Assembly: GCA_965363675.1 (NCBI GenBank)
Contig: CBDTTW010000157.1
Location: 1-7,060 of the forward strand
Reading direction: 5' to 3'
Source of the DNA: CBDTTW01 sp965363675
Lineage (GTDB): Bacteria; Bacteroidota; Rhodothermia; Rhodothermales; DASSAV01
DNA: 7,060 nucleotides
Part shown: positions 1 to 5,284 of the stretch, piece by piece
How the letters are laid out: every line of letters begins with the position of its first letter
Numbering within the stretch: the first letter of the stretch is position 1
Notes under the pieces: model-generated
What the model was told of the DNA's origin: nothing
What the model saw: the letters and a program-made list of their open reading frames with translations, nothing else
Databases searched by the model: none
Position numbers and translations under genes: made by a program

Positions 1-848
1 GCTTCGATGCCGAAGCCGCGGCCGGCCAGCGTTTCTTCGTAGACGCGCGTGTGCAAATCGCGGAAGCCGCCGCTGAACTCGATCTCGTCGCCGTCGACGG
101 TGATCGAGCGGTAGGTGGGCTGTGTGCCTTCCAGGCCGGGAGGCAAATCCTCCCGGTCGACTGAGAGGAACCACTCCACGTCGGCGCGCGCCAACGTCAG
201 CTCGCCCCCTACGCGCAGGCTGTCCGAGACGGTCACAGCGCCGCCGGTCACCTCGCCGAAGAGCCAGATCAGCAAATCAAAGAAGTGGATGCCGATGTTC
301 GTCACGACACCGCCGGACTTGGCCTCGTCGCCCTTCCAGGAGTACTGGTACCACTGCCCTCGTGAGGTGATGTAGCGCAGCCGCACCTGACGCCGACGCT
401 TCGTGTCGGCCAGCAGGCGCTCGCGCAGGGCCACGAGCGCCGGATGCACGCGTAGTTGGAGGATGGTGTAGACGCGGCGGCCGTACTCGCCCTCCAGGGC
501 GGCGAGCTGGTCCAGGTTCCACGGGTTGAGCACCAGGGGCTTCTCGCAGATCGCATCGGCGCCTACGCGCAGCGCCAGGCGCATGTGCGCGTCGTGGAGG
601 TGGTTCGGGGAGCAGATCGTCAGGTACTGCACACGGTCCTCCTCCTGCTCGCGCCGCAGCATTTCGAGGTGCCGGTCGAAGCGTTCGTACTCCGTGAAAA
701 AGGCCGCCTGCGGAAAGTAGGAGTCCAGGATGCCGACGCTGTCGTGGGGGTCCATCGCGGCGACGAGCCGGCCGCCGACCTCGCGGATGGCCTGCAAGTG
801 GCGGGGCGCGATGTAGCCCGCCACGCCGAGAAGCGCAAAGTTAATCAT
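1..848 (-). CDS. wbpB: UDP-N-acetylglucosaminuronate 3-dehydrogenase, WbpB/WlbA type (Gfo/Idh/MocA family), partial at 3' end
   Basis: The 282 visible residues read from ATG at 848 to the window edge; the stop lies outside. The product resembles the WbpB/WlbA family, which oxidises C3 of UDP-GlcNAc-uronic acid with NAD in the cytoplasm, on the way to UDP-2,3-diacetamido-2,3-dideoxyuronic acids used in O-antigen or capsule. Visible: an N-terminal Rossmann start FALLGVAGYIAPRH (residues 4-17), the family motif CEKPL with the likely catalytic Lys103, TSRGQWY (161-167), and NIGIHFFD with the likely active-site His188. The segment near residues 244-262 (PTYRSITVDGDEIEFSGG) and LAGRGFGIE at the edge also fit the family. 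Relatives are about 315 residues, so some 30-35 are missing. The start matches the family N-terminus exactly, although no Shine-Dalgarno is visible. It diverges from the Wzi-like gene; aminotransferase and acetyltransferase partners could lie to the left. Other sugar-nucleotide oxidoreductases of the same fold are less likely. The match rests on remembered family sequence. Confidence 0.9.
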   Translation of the reverse strand, partial: MINFALLGVAGYIAPRHLQAIREVGGRLVAAMDPHDSVGILDSYFPQAAFFTEYERFDRHLEMLRREQEEDRVQYLTICSPNHLHDAHMRLALRVGADAICEKPLVLNPWNLDQLAALEGEYGRRVYTILQLRVHPALVALRERLLADTKRRRQVRLRYITSRGQWYQYSWKGDEAKSGGVVTNIGIHFFDLLIWLFGEVTGGAVTVSDSLRVGGELTLARADVEWFLSVDREDLPPGLEGTQPTYRSITVDGDEIEFSGGFRDLHTRVYEETLAGRGFGIE

Positions 849-1073
849 GAGCGTAAGGGGAAGTAAGAACGCGGTGACGAGGCGGCGCTGCCCTCCGGGC
901 GTAAGATACACGCTTCCGCGCGCCTCCGGTAACGACGCGCCGCGCGTTTGCATTCCCCACGCCCCCTGCATTATTCGCCGCGTCCCCGGGCGCGCCTTTT
1001 CCGGCGGCAGGACTTTGCTATTTTGAAGGAAGCGTTAATTCCTCTGCCCCTCACCCCTGAAGCTCGCCGCCCT
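849..1073. other. Divergent intergenic region between wbpB-like and wzi-like genes
   Basis: This spacer of about 225 bp separates two divergently read genes and must hold the promoter of each unless transcription comes from further away. The clearest plus-strand candidate is the TGCTATTTT element at 1016-1024, listed separately. On the minus strand only a weak TATCTT-like element is seen around 903-908. No coding potential, terminator or extended repeat stands out; a heptamer GCGTAAG occurs twice (851-857 and 900-906), which may be chance. Confidence 0.5.
1016..1024 (+). promoter_or_regulatory. Candidate extended -10 element for the wzi-like gene
   Basis: TGCTATTTT lies in an otherwise GC-rich spacer. 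It matches an extended -10 (TGn followed by four of six bases of TATAAT) and is one base short of the Bacteroidota -7 consensus TAnnTTTG. Transcription would start near 1031, giving a leader of about 43 nt before the ATG at 1074 and excluding an upstream start at 948. No good -35 is visible. This is a weak, sequence-only call. Confidence 0.3.
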
Positions 1074-2609
1074 ATGACGCCACGCACCCGAGGCCGCCTG
1101 CCGGCTATGCTGCTGCTCCTGCTGGGCCTGGCCCCCGCCGCCGCCGCCCAGGGCAGCCGCCTGATCCCCACCGACGACCCGGCGTATACCTGGATAGCGG
1201 CCCTCCAACGGCGCGGCCTGCTGCTCTCGCTCAACCCTACCCAACTCCCCTACACCTATGCCGACGTGGCGCGCGCCCTCGCCGAGGCCGAGGGGCTGCA
1301 CGCCCTCGAGCGGGACTGGACCGCGCGCCTCCGCGCCCGCTTCGCCCCGGCCGACACGCTCGGGGCCGAGGCCGTCGGGATCGCCGTGCGCCCGGACGTG
1401 CAAGCCGCCGCTTCCACCCGCCCCGATCCGCTCCGCCCCGACGACGACGCGCCGCACCTCTACCCGGCCCTGGGCCTTCAGGGATGGGGGCTCTGGGGAC
1501 CGTTCGTCGCCGAGGGCGGCCTGACGCACGCCTGGTTCTACGACCGCGACCCCGACGGCCTCGACGCGGCCCGCCGGCTTTACATCCGCAGCGAAAACGG
1601 GTACATCGGCGCGCGAGCGCACCGCGTCAGCGCCTACCTCGGCCGGTTCCATCATCACTGGGCGCCGCCGGGGGCCCCCGGACTCGTCCTGAGCGACAAC
1701 GCACGCAGCTTCGACAACCTGTACCTGCGCTTCGGCGAGCGTCGCCTGACGCTCTCCGGCCTCCTCGGCGAACTCGACAATGCCGACCCCGACGGCGGCT
1801 TCACCGGCGCCACGTTCCGCAACGGCAGCAAGCGGCGCTATGTGGCCGCGCACCGCCTCGATTGGCGGCCCACGCCCCGCTTCACGCTTTCAATCTCCGA
1901 AGCCGTCCTCTACGCCGGCGGCGGCAGCGAGCCTTCCATCCGCTTCCTCAACCCGGTCCAGGCATTCCTCTTCGAAGGCGATAACCTGCCCAAAAACGAC
2001 GACAACAACATCATGATCGGCTTTCAGGCATGGGGCCTCATCGGCCGTACGCGCCTGCACGCGCAACTGCTGCTCGACGACGTTGTCGTAGAAAGCAACT
2101 ACCCCATGCGCATCGCCTTCGCCGGGGCGGCCGGGCATGCCCGGGGGCGCGCGGATCTCGGAGTGGCCTTCGAGCTGGTCGGGTCGCAGACCTACAATAC
2201 CCCCGAACCTGAGGCGCGCTACCTCTACCTCAAGCGCGGCTTGGGGACGCAGTTCGTGGACTACGTCCGCGCCGACGCGTTTGCGGAGTACGTCCTGCCC
2301 GGGCGGCGCTCGGCGCTCACGGCCCGTCCGTATGCCACGGTGCTGTACCAGGGCGAGCGCACCCCCCTCATGCCGCTCATCAAGCCCGGCCAGGGCGAGG
2401 CTACGTGGGTGCTCTACGGCGATGCCGTCCGCACGGTGCGCGGCGCGGTGCTTGTGCGGCTGCAACCCTCCGCCTACTGGAGCTTCGAAGCGGACGCCGG
2501 CCTCAACCACTGCGGCGGCGCCCTCGGCGAGGGCTGCGCGCAGACGCTACGCTTCACCGGGCTGGCCCGCCTGCGCATGCACCTGGCAGCCGGCCGCAAC
2601 CTGCCCTGA
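1074..2609 (+). CDS. Wzi-family capsule assembly outer-membrane protein
   Basis: This 511-residue secreted protein fits the Wzi capsule-assembly family, beta-barrels of the outer membrane that in enteric bacteria help anchor capsule to the cell surface. The start at 1074 gives a classic signal peptide: Arg4/6/8, a Leu-rich core (residues 11-20), and a likely cut after AAA at residue 25, before Gln26. The frame stays open upstream to an ATG at 948, but that would put 42 basic, Pro-rich residues ahead of the signal peptide. Family-like features in order: GR-x4-W (190-196), LSDNARSFDNLYLRFG (206-221), SEAVLY (275-280), FLNP (291-294), an NDDNN turn (308-312), and QLLLDD (331-336). Alternating aromatic and polar residues run through the rest, as expected of barrel strands. 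The neighbouring wbpB-like gene supports a polysaccharide role. No Shine-Dalgarno is clear. The export role in this lineage is inferred; the substrate is unknown. Confidence 0.82.
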   Translation: MTPRTRGRLPAMLLLLLGLAPAAAAQGSRLIPTDDPAYTWIAALQRRGLLLSLNPTQLPYTYADVARALAEAEGLHALERDWTARLRARFAPADTLGAEAVGIAVRPDVQAAASTRPDPLRPDDDAPHLYPALGLQGWGLWGPFVAEGGLTHAWFYDRDPDGLDAARRLYIRSENGYIGARAHRVSAYLGRFHHHWAPPGAPGLVLSDNARSFDNLYLRFGERRLTLSGLLGELDNADPDGGFTGATFRNGSKRRYVAAHRLDWRPTPRFTLSISEAVLYAGGGSEPSIRFLNPVQAFLFEGDNLPKNDDNNIMIGFQAWGLIGRTRLHAQLLLDDVVVESNYPMRIAFAGAAGHARGRADLGVAFELVGSQTYNTPEPEARYLYLKRGLGTQFVDYVRADAFAEYVLPGRRSALTARPYATVLYQGERTPLMPLIKPGQGEATWVLYGDAVRTVRGAVLVRLQPSAYWSFEADAGLNHCGGALGEGCAQTLRFTGLARLRMHLAAGRNLP

Positions 2610-2673
2610 AAGCAGTATAGGGCAGGCCGCTAACTTCATCGTAACACATGCGTTTCCGGCCCCACTCAGGGCG

Positions 2674-2697
2674 CCAGCCTTATTTATTGAGGCCTGG
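2674..2697 (+). terminator. Possible weak terminator hairpin after the wzi-like gene
   Basis: Nine pairs can form: 2674-2677 with 2694-2697, one bulged C at 2693, then 2678-2682 with 2688-2692 (one G·T pair), closing a five-base loop TTTAT. What follows (GTTTCCCTCTTAT) is pyrimidine-rich but not a true T tract. It lies 65 bases after the stop codon. It may end the wzi-like transcript, but the structure is modest. Confidence 0.3.
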
Positions 2698-2829
2698 GTT
2701 TCCCTCTTATATTACTAAGACAGGAGTCGAAGGGCCCACACAATCATTTACTTCGGCCTTCAGCTAGAACCGCGAAATTAATTTACGATGAACACGGTTT
2801 GTTACTTTTTATTTTAGCATACAACCGCT

Positions 2830-2858
2830 TTCAGACCAGCATTCCCGTGCATTATATT
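2830..2858 (+). promoter_or_regulatory. Candidate promoter of the 78-residue small gene
   Basis: TATATT at 2853-2858 matches five of six bases of the sigma-70 -10. Extended to 2860, TATATTCG matches seven of eight positions of the Bacteroidota -7 consensus TAnnTTTG. A weak -35-like TTCAGA (2830-2835) sits exactly 17 bp upstream. Transcription would begin near 2865, giving a leader of about 45 nt that starts with the hairpin listed next. Confidence 0.42.
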
Positions 2859-2864
2859 CGTCTT

Positions 2865-2882
2865 GGCGCCGAAGCAGGCGCC
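2865..2882 (+). other. Inverted repeat GGCGCC-N6-GGCGCC in the leader of the small gene
   Basis: Two GGCGCC hexamers (2865-2870 and 2877-2882) flank a six-base loop GAAGCA. As RNA this makes a six-pair all-GC hairpin, and as DNA a dyad. It lies just downstream of the -10 candidate, at the predicted 5' end of the message, and 12 bases before the ribosome-binding site. It could be an operator dyad or a 5' stabilising stem. In GC-rich DNA such hexamers also occur by chance. Confidence 0.35.
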
Positions 2883-2894
2883 CGCTCATCAATC

Positions 2895-2922
2895 AGGAGA
2901 ACCTCTGCATGAAAGGAAGGAG
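2895..2922 (+). promoter_or_regulatory. Two tandem Shine-Dalgarno sequences for the small gene
   Basis: AGGAGA at 2895-2900 lies eight bases before the ATG at 2909. AAGGAG at 2917-2922 lies seven bases before the in-frame ATG at 2930. Both are strong and well spaced, while most other genes in the window lack one. The second site falls inside the first codons of the longer reading, so either or both starts may be used. Confidence 0.65.
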
Positions 2923-3145
2923 CAACAGCATGACGAGCAACGACTTCGTGCCTGTTGATCTGCACAGCCTCTGCGAAGCCACGCTCATCCGCACCATTGT
3001 AGAGTACCGCCAGGCGTTCAACATGCTCAACCGGGTGATCGGCGGTTCCATCACCGACACGCGCGAGCAGATCGGCGAGGCCCTCGCCCTCGTCGAGGCC
3101 GAACTTCAGCAGCGCAAGCCCCTGCCGAGCCAACCCCGCGCCTAG
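2909..3145 (+). CDS. Small helical protein of unknown function (78 or 71 residues)
   Basis: I do not recognise this family. The 78-residue reading starts at 2909; an in-frame ATG at 2930 gives 71 residues, and each has its own well-placed ribosome-binding site. The protein has a short polar N-terminus, a long stretch likely to be helical (about residues 18-44, SLCEATLIRTIVEYRQAFNM and onward), a GGS turn near 45-47, a second likely helix (about 50-69, with EQIGEALALVEAELQQR), and a Pro-rich tail. There is no signal peptide or membrane segment, and the single Cys22 gives no metal site. A two-helix hairpin suggests a small interaction or regulatory protein; this is inference from composition only. 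A good promoter candidate and strong ribosome-binding sites suggest appreciable expression. The next small gene starts 37 bp downstream, so the two may be co-transcribed. Confidence 0.68.
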   Translation: MKGRSNSMTSNDFVPVDLHSLCEATLIRTIVEYRQAFNMLNRVIGGSITDTREQIGEALALVEAELQQRKPLPSQPRA

Positions 3146-3182
3146 GCCCTCTCCGGGCCGCCTCGGCGCCCTTCTGCCGTTC

Positions 3183-3413
3183 ATGCCTGCCGTTTCCTTG
3201 CCCTCGGAACCTGCTGCGCCGCCGCGCTGCCGCTGCGGCCACGACCGCACCCACGCCCGCGTGCACGCCGAGCCGCGCTACGGCTTTTGGGCGTGGCTGC
3301 TCCTGCTCAATGGCGCTTCCGCCGTGCCCCGGCGCGTCGTATACCGCTGCGGCCGCTGCGGCGAGGCCGTGGAGACCGTAACCGACCCCCGCGAGCTGCG
3401 CCGCATCCACTAG
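3183..3413 (+). CDS. Small four-cysteine (putative zinc-ribbon) protein, 76 residues
   Basis: I cannot name this gene. The protein has a CxC knuckle (Cys16, Cys18, followed by Gly19-His20) and a CxxC knuckle (Cys56, Cys59, in YRCGRCGE), which together could bind one zinc. Between them is a short hydrophobic aromatic stretch, RYGFWAWLLLLNGASAVP (residues 32-49), too short and interrupted to be a sure membrane helix. The tail TDPRELRRIH is polar. The pattern resembles short uncharacterised zinc-ribbon proteins of Bacteroidota, with the linker perhaps packing against the ribbon or a membrane. The ATG at 3183 has no Shine-Dalgarno; it is the first ATG and places the knuckle soon after a short leader. 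It follows the 78-residue gene by 37 bp and ends tail to tail with the SprT-like gene, with stop codons overlapping in CTAG. A long frame on the opposite strand looks like a GC-rich shadow. Confidence 0.68.
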   Translation: MPAVSLPSEPAAPPRCRCGHDRTHARVHAEPRYGFWAWLLLLNGASAVPRRVVYRCGRCGEAVETVTDPRELRRIH

Positions 3414-4063
3414 CCGCGCCGGTGGATGCGCAGCCGAAAGCGCGCGTCGAAGCGGCCGCAGGCCAGGGCCTTGCAGCAGGCGCCGCACGCCCTGGCCCCC
3501 GCCGGCTTGCGCGCAAACCGGTATTCGGCGCTGCACACCGGGCACACCCCGGCGTAGTACGGCTTCGGCGGGCCTGCGTTTACCGGCGCCCCTTCGGCCG
3601 TGACCGTGTGCAGGGCGAAGCGCACGTCGTAGGCGCCGCCGCTGTGCAGGCGGCAGCAATCGCCGCAGGCCCGCGCCGCACGCGGGCGCCGGTAGTACGG
3701 CGTGCGCTTGCCGCAGGCCGGGCATACCGCGTAGTAAGCCGCCGGCGGCTGATGCACCTCGGCCGCCGAGTAGCACGGCTCCGGGCGCGCGCCTATTTCG
3801 GCGGCCAGGCGCCGCCAGCGCGCGCCGTGGCCCGCGTGCGCCCCGGCGAGCGCGTGCGCGATCTCGTGCAGCACCGTATCCCGGCATGCCGCCTCCGCGT
3901 TCAGGCGGGCGAGGGGCTCCGACACCGTGATGAGCCGCCGACGGTGACGGCACGCCCCAAAGCGCGTCCGCGCCCGGTCGAAGGCGAACGTCCAGCCCTG
4001 CTCGGCCAGGTTAAACCGGGTCAGTTGCTCCTCGGCGAAGCGGCGCAGCGCATCCAGATCCAT
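3410..4063 (-). CDS. SprT-like zinc metalloprotease with two C-terminal zinc-ribbon modules
   Basis: This 217-residue protein has an SprT-like domain, the fold shared with eukaryotic SPRTN/Wss1 proteases that clear proteins crosslinked to DNA; the substrate of bacterial members is mostly unknown. The catalytic motif is LHEIAHAL: zinc ligands His66 and His70, general base Glu67, and third ligand His79 in GHG-x2-W. The upstream stretch WTFAFDRARTRFGACRHRRRLITVS (24-48) is typical of the family. Two similar cysteine modules follow: Cys114/Cys117 with Cys133/Cys136, and Cys174/Cys177 with Cys193/Cys196, each beginning near a YY pair and containing ARACGxCC and a DxRF tail. One ribbon is usual, so this looks like an internal duplication. 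There is no signal peptide, so it is cytoplasmic. The ATG at 4063 is the only methionine codon in the frame; it lacks a Shine-Dalgarno and sits nine bases after the T run of the serC terminator. The last four bases overlap the convergent four-cysteine gene. Family certain, role inferred. Confidence 0.88.
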   Translation of the reverse strand: MDLDALRRFAEEQLTRFNLAEQGWTFAFDRARTRFGACRHRRRLITVSEPLARLNAEAACRDTVLHEIAHALAGAHAGHGARWRRLAAEIGARPEPCYSAAEVHQPPAAYYAVCPACGKRTPYYRRPRAARACGDCCRLHSGGAYDVRFALHTVTAEGAPVNAGPPKPYYAGVCPVCSAEYRFARKPAGARACGACCKALACGRFDARFRLRIHRRG

Positions 4064-4071
4064 ACGTCGCC

Positions 4072-4107
4072 AAAAAATGCGCCCCGGGGGACGAAGCCCG
4101 GGGCGCA
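4072..4107 (-). terminator. Strong intrinsic terminator after serC
   Basis: Read on the minus strand, an 11-pair GC-rich stem (4097-4107 pairing with 4078-4088) closes an eight-base loop CTTCGTCC and is followed at once by six T residues (4072-4077). The stem begins 30 bases after the serC stop codon. There is no matching T run on the plus side, so it acts in one direction. This is a textbook Rho-independent terminator for the serine operon. It also sits only nine bases ahead of the SprT-like start codon. Confidence 0.9.
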
Positions 4108-4137
4108 GCAGTTTCCTAGACCGGCGCCGCAGCGCCT

Positions 4138-5256
4138 CTAGCCCCGGCGCGCCTCAAAGGCGTCCATGAACCCGATGAGCGCGTCCACGGCGGCTTCCGG
4201 GCAGGCGTTGTAGATCGAGGCGCGGACGCCCCCAACCGAGCGGTGCCCCTTGAGGGCCAGCAGCCCCTCGGCCTTGGCCTCCGCGAGGAACGTTTTCTCC
4301 AGACTTTCATCGGCCAGCCGGAAGCACACGTTCATCCGCGAGCGCGAGTCGGCGTCGGCGGTGCCCCGGTAGAACTCCGTCCGGTCGATGCGCTCGTAGA
4401 GGCGGCCGGCCTTGGCCTCGTTCGTCTGCTCGATGGCCTCCACGCCGCCGAGGTTCTCCAGCCAGCGCAACACCTTCTCCACGATGTACACGGCGAACAC
4501 GGGCGGCGTGTTGAATAGCTCGCCGATGTGCGTGCCGTAGTCGAGCATCGTAGGCAGGCCCGTGTTGCGGCGCTGCAAAAACTCGTCGCGGATCAGCACG
4601 AGCGTCACCCCCGCCGGCCCGAGGTTTTTCTGCGCGCCCGCGTAGATGAGCCCGTAGCGGTCTATGTCGATGGGGCGGCTCAGGAAGTCGCTCGACGCGT
4701 CGCAGATGAGCGGCGCCTTCGTCTGCGGCTCCGTGCGGAACTGCGTGCCGAAGATGGTATTGTTGGACGTAAAGTGCAGGTACGCCGCCTGCTCGTCGAG
4801 CTGGTAGGTCTCCTGCTTCGGGATGTAGCAGAAGTTGCGGTCGTCGCTCGTGGCGGCCACTTTGGGCGCGCCGAGGGTCTTGGCTTCCTTGTACGCCTTC
4901 TTGGCCCATGCCCCCGTCAGCAGGTAATCGGCCGAGCCGCCCGGCGGCAGGAAGTTGAGCGGCGCCTGGTAGAACTGCATCGAAGCGCCGCCCTGCAAAA
5001 ACAGGATATGCCAACCGTCCGAGATGCCGAGCAGCCGCTTGAGCGTGTCCTGCGCCGAGGCCATCACGGCGTCGTACTCCGGCGAGCGGTGGCTGATCTC
5101 CAGGATCGACGAGCCGCAGTCGCCGTAGACGGGAAGCTCGCTGCGCACCTCCTCCAGCACCGACTCGGGAAGCACGGCCGGGCCGGCCGAAAAGTTGTGC
5201 AGCCTGCGCGCGGCGCCTTCGCCGGCGGGGGTATCGTAGCTAACGCGTTGTTCCAT
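4138..5256 (-). CDS. serC: Phosphoserine aminotransferase SerC
   Basis: This PLP enzyme converts 3-phosphohydroxypyruvate and glutamate to O-phosphoserine and 2-oxoglutarate, the second step of serine synthesis; the same family also acts in the DXP-dependent vitamin B6 route. It has 372 residues, slightly longer than the usual 360. Visible: the family N-terminal motif HNFSAGPAVLP (20-30), EISHRS (53-58), the PLP phosphate-binding GGASMQF (89-95), Trp117 in the pocket, TSNNTIFG (163-170), the PLP-contact Asp in CDASSD (185-190), the Schiff-base Lys210 in AGAQKNLGPAG, and GGVRASIYNA near the C-terminus (about residues 343-352). The ATG at 5256 adds about 19 residues before the core; there is no Shine-Dalgarno and no later ATG before the core, so it is accepted. 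It begins 28 bp after the serA stop and is followed by a strong terminator, so it is probably the last gene of the serine transcript. Function is very secure. Confidence 0.97.
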   Translation of the reverse strand: MEQRVSYDTPAGEGAARRLHNFSAGPAVLPESVLEEVRSELPVYGDCGSSILEISHRSPEYDAVMASAQDTLKRLLGISDGWHILFLQGGASMQFYQAPLNFLPPGGSADYLLTGAWAKKAYKEAKTLGAPKVAATSDDRNFCYIPKQETYQLDEQAAYLHFTSNNTIFGTQFRTEPQTKAPLICDASSDFLSRPIDIDRYGLIYAGAQKNLGPAGVTLVLIRDEFLQRRNTGLPTMLDYGTHIGELFNTPPVFAVYIVEKVLRWLENLGGVEAIEQTNEAKAGRLYERIDRTEFYRGTADADSRSRMNVCFRLADESLEKTFLAEAKAEGLLALKGHRSVGGVRASIYNACPEAAVDALIGFMDAFEARRG

Positions 5257-5284
5257 AGCAGTGTGCAGTCAAAGGGTGAGTCGG

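Larger units (their letters stand above)
2610..2908. other. AT-rich intergenic region (299 bp) with hairpin and promoter candidates
   Basis: No convincing gene is seen here on either strand. Base composition breaks sharply from the surroundings: by hand count 47 of 120 bases in 2701-2820 are G or C (39%). The stretch contains a bulged hairpin after the wzi-like gene, a perfect 10-bp palindrome AAATTAATTT at 2775-2784, a T-rich run at 2798-2815 with a second TAnnTTTG-like element (2810-2817), and a -10-like element just upstream of the next gene. It most plausibly serves as the promoter region of the small genes that follow. A small RNA or remnant of inserted DNA cannot be excluded. Confidence 0.6.

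Noticed and set aside
948..1073. Upstream ATG at 948 as the start of the wzi-like gene (adds 42 residues)
   Set aside because: It would place a basic, Pro-rich segment before a clear signal peptide starting at 1074, and a candidate -10 element at 1016-1024 lies inside it.
1035..1853. Minus-strand open frame of 272 codons antisense to the wzi-like gene
   Set aside because: Gly/Ala/Val/Glu-rich shadow; the plus strand has the signal peptide and family motifs.
3145..3159. Hairpin GGCCC-N5-GGGCC as a terminator after the 78-residue gene
   Set aside because: Only five pairs and no T run; it overlaps the stop codon and is likely chance in GC-rich DNA.
3051..3953. Minus-strand open frame of 300 codons across the small genes and the SprT-like gene
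   Set aside because: Ala/Arg/Gly-rich with no domain, and it overlaps the well-supported HExxH protein in a different frame.
3287..4141. Plus-strand open frame of 284 codons antisense to the SprT-like gene
   Set aside because: Composition is Arg/Ala-rich without motifs, while the opposite strand has the clear catalytic and cysteine motifs.
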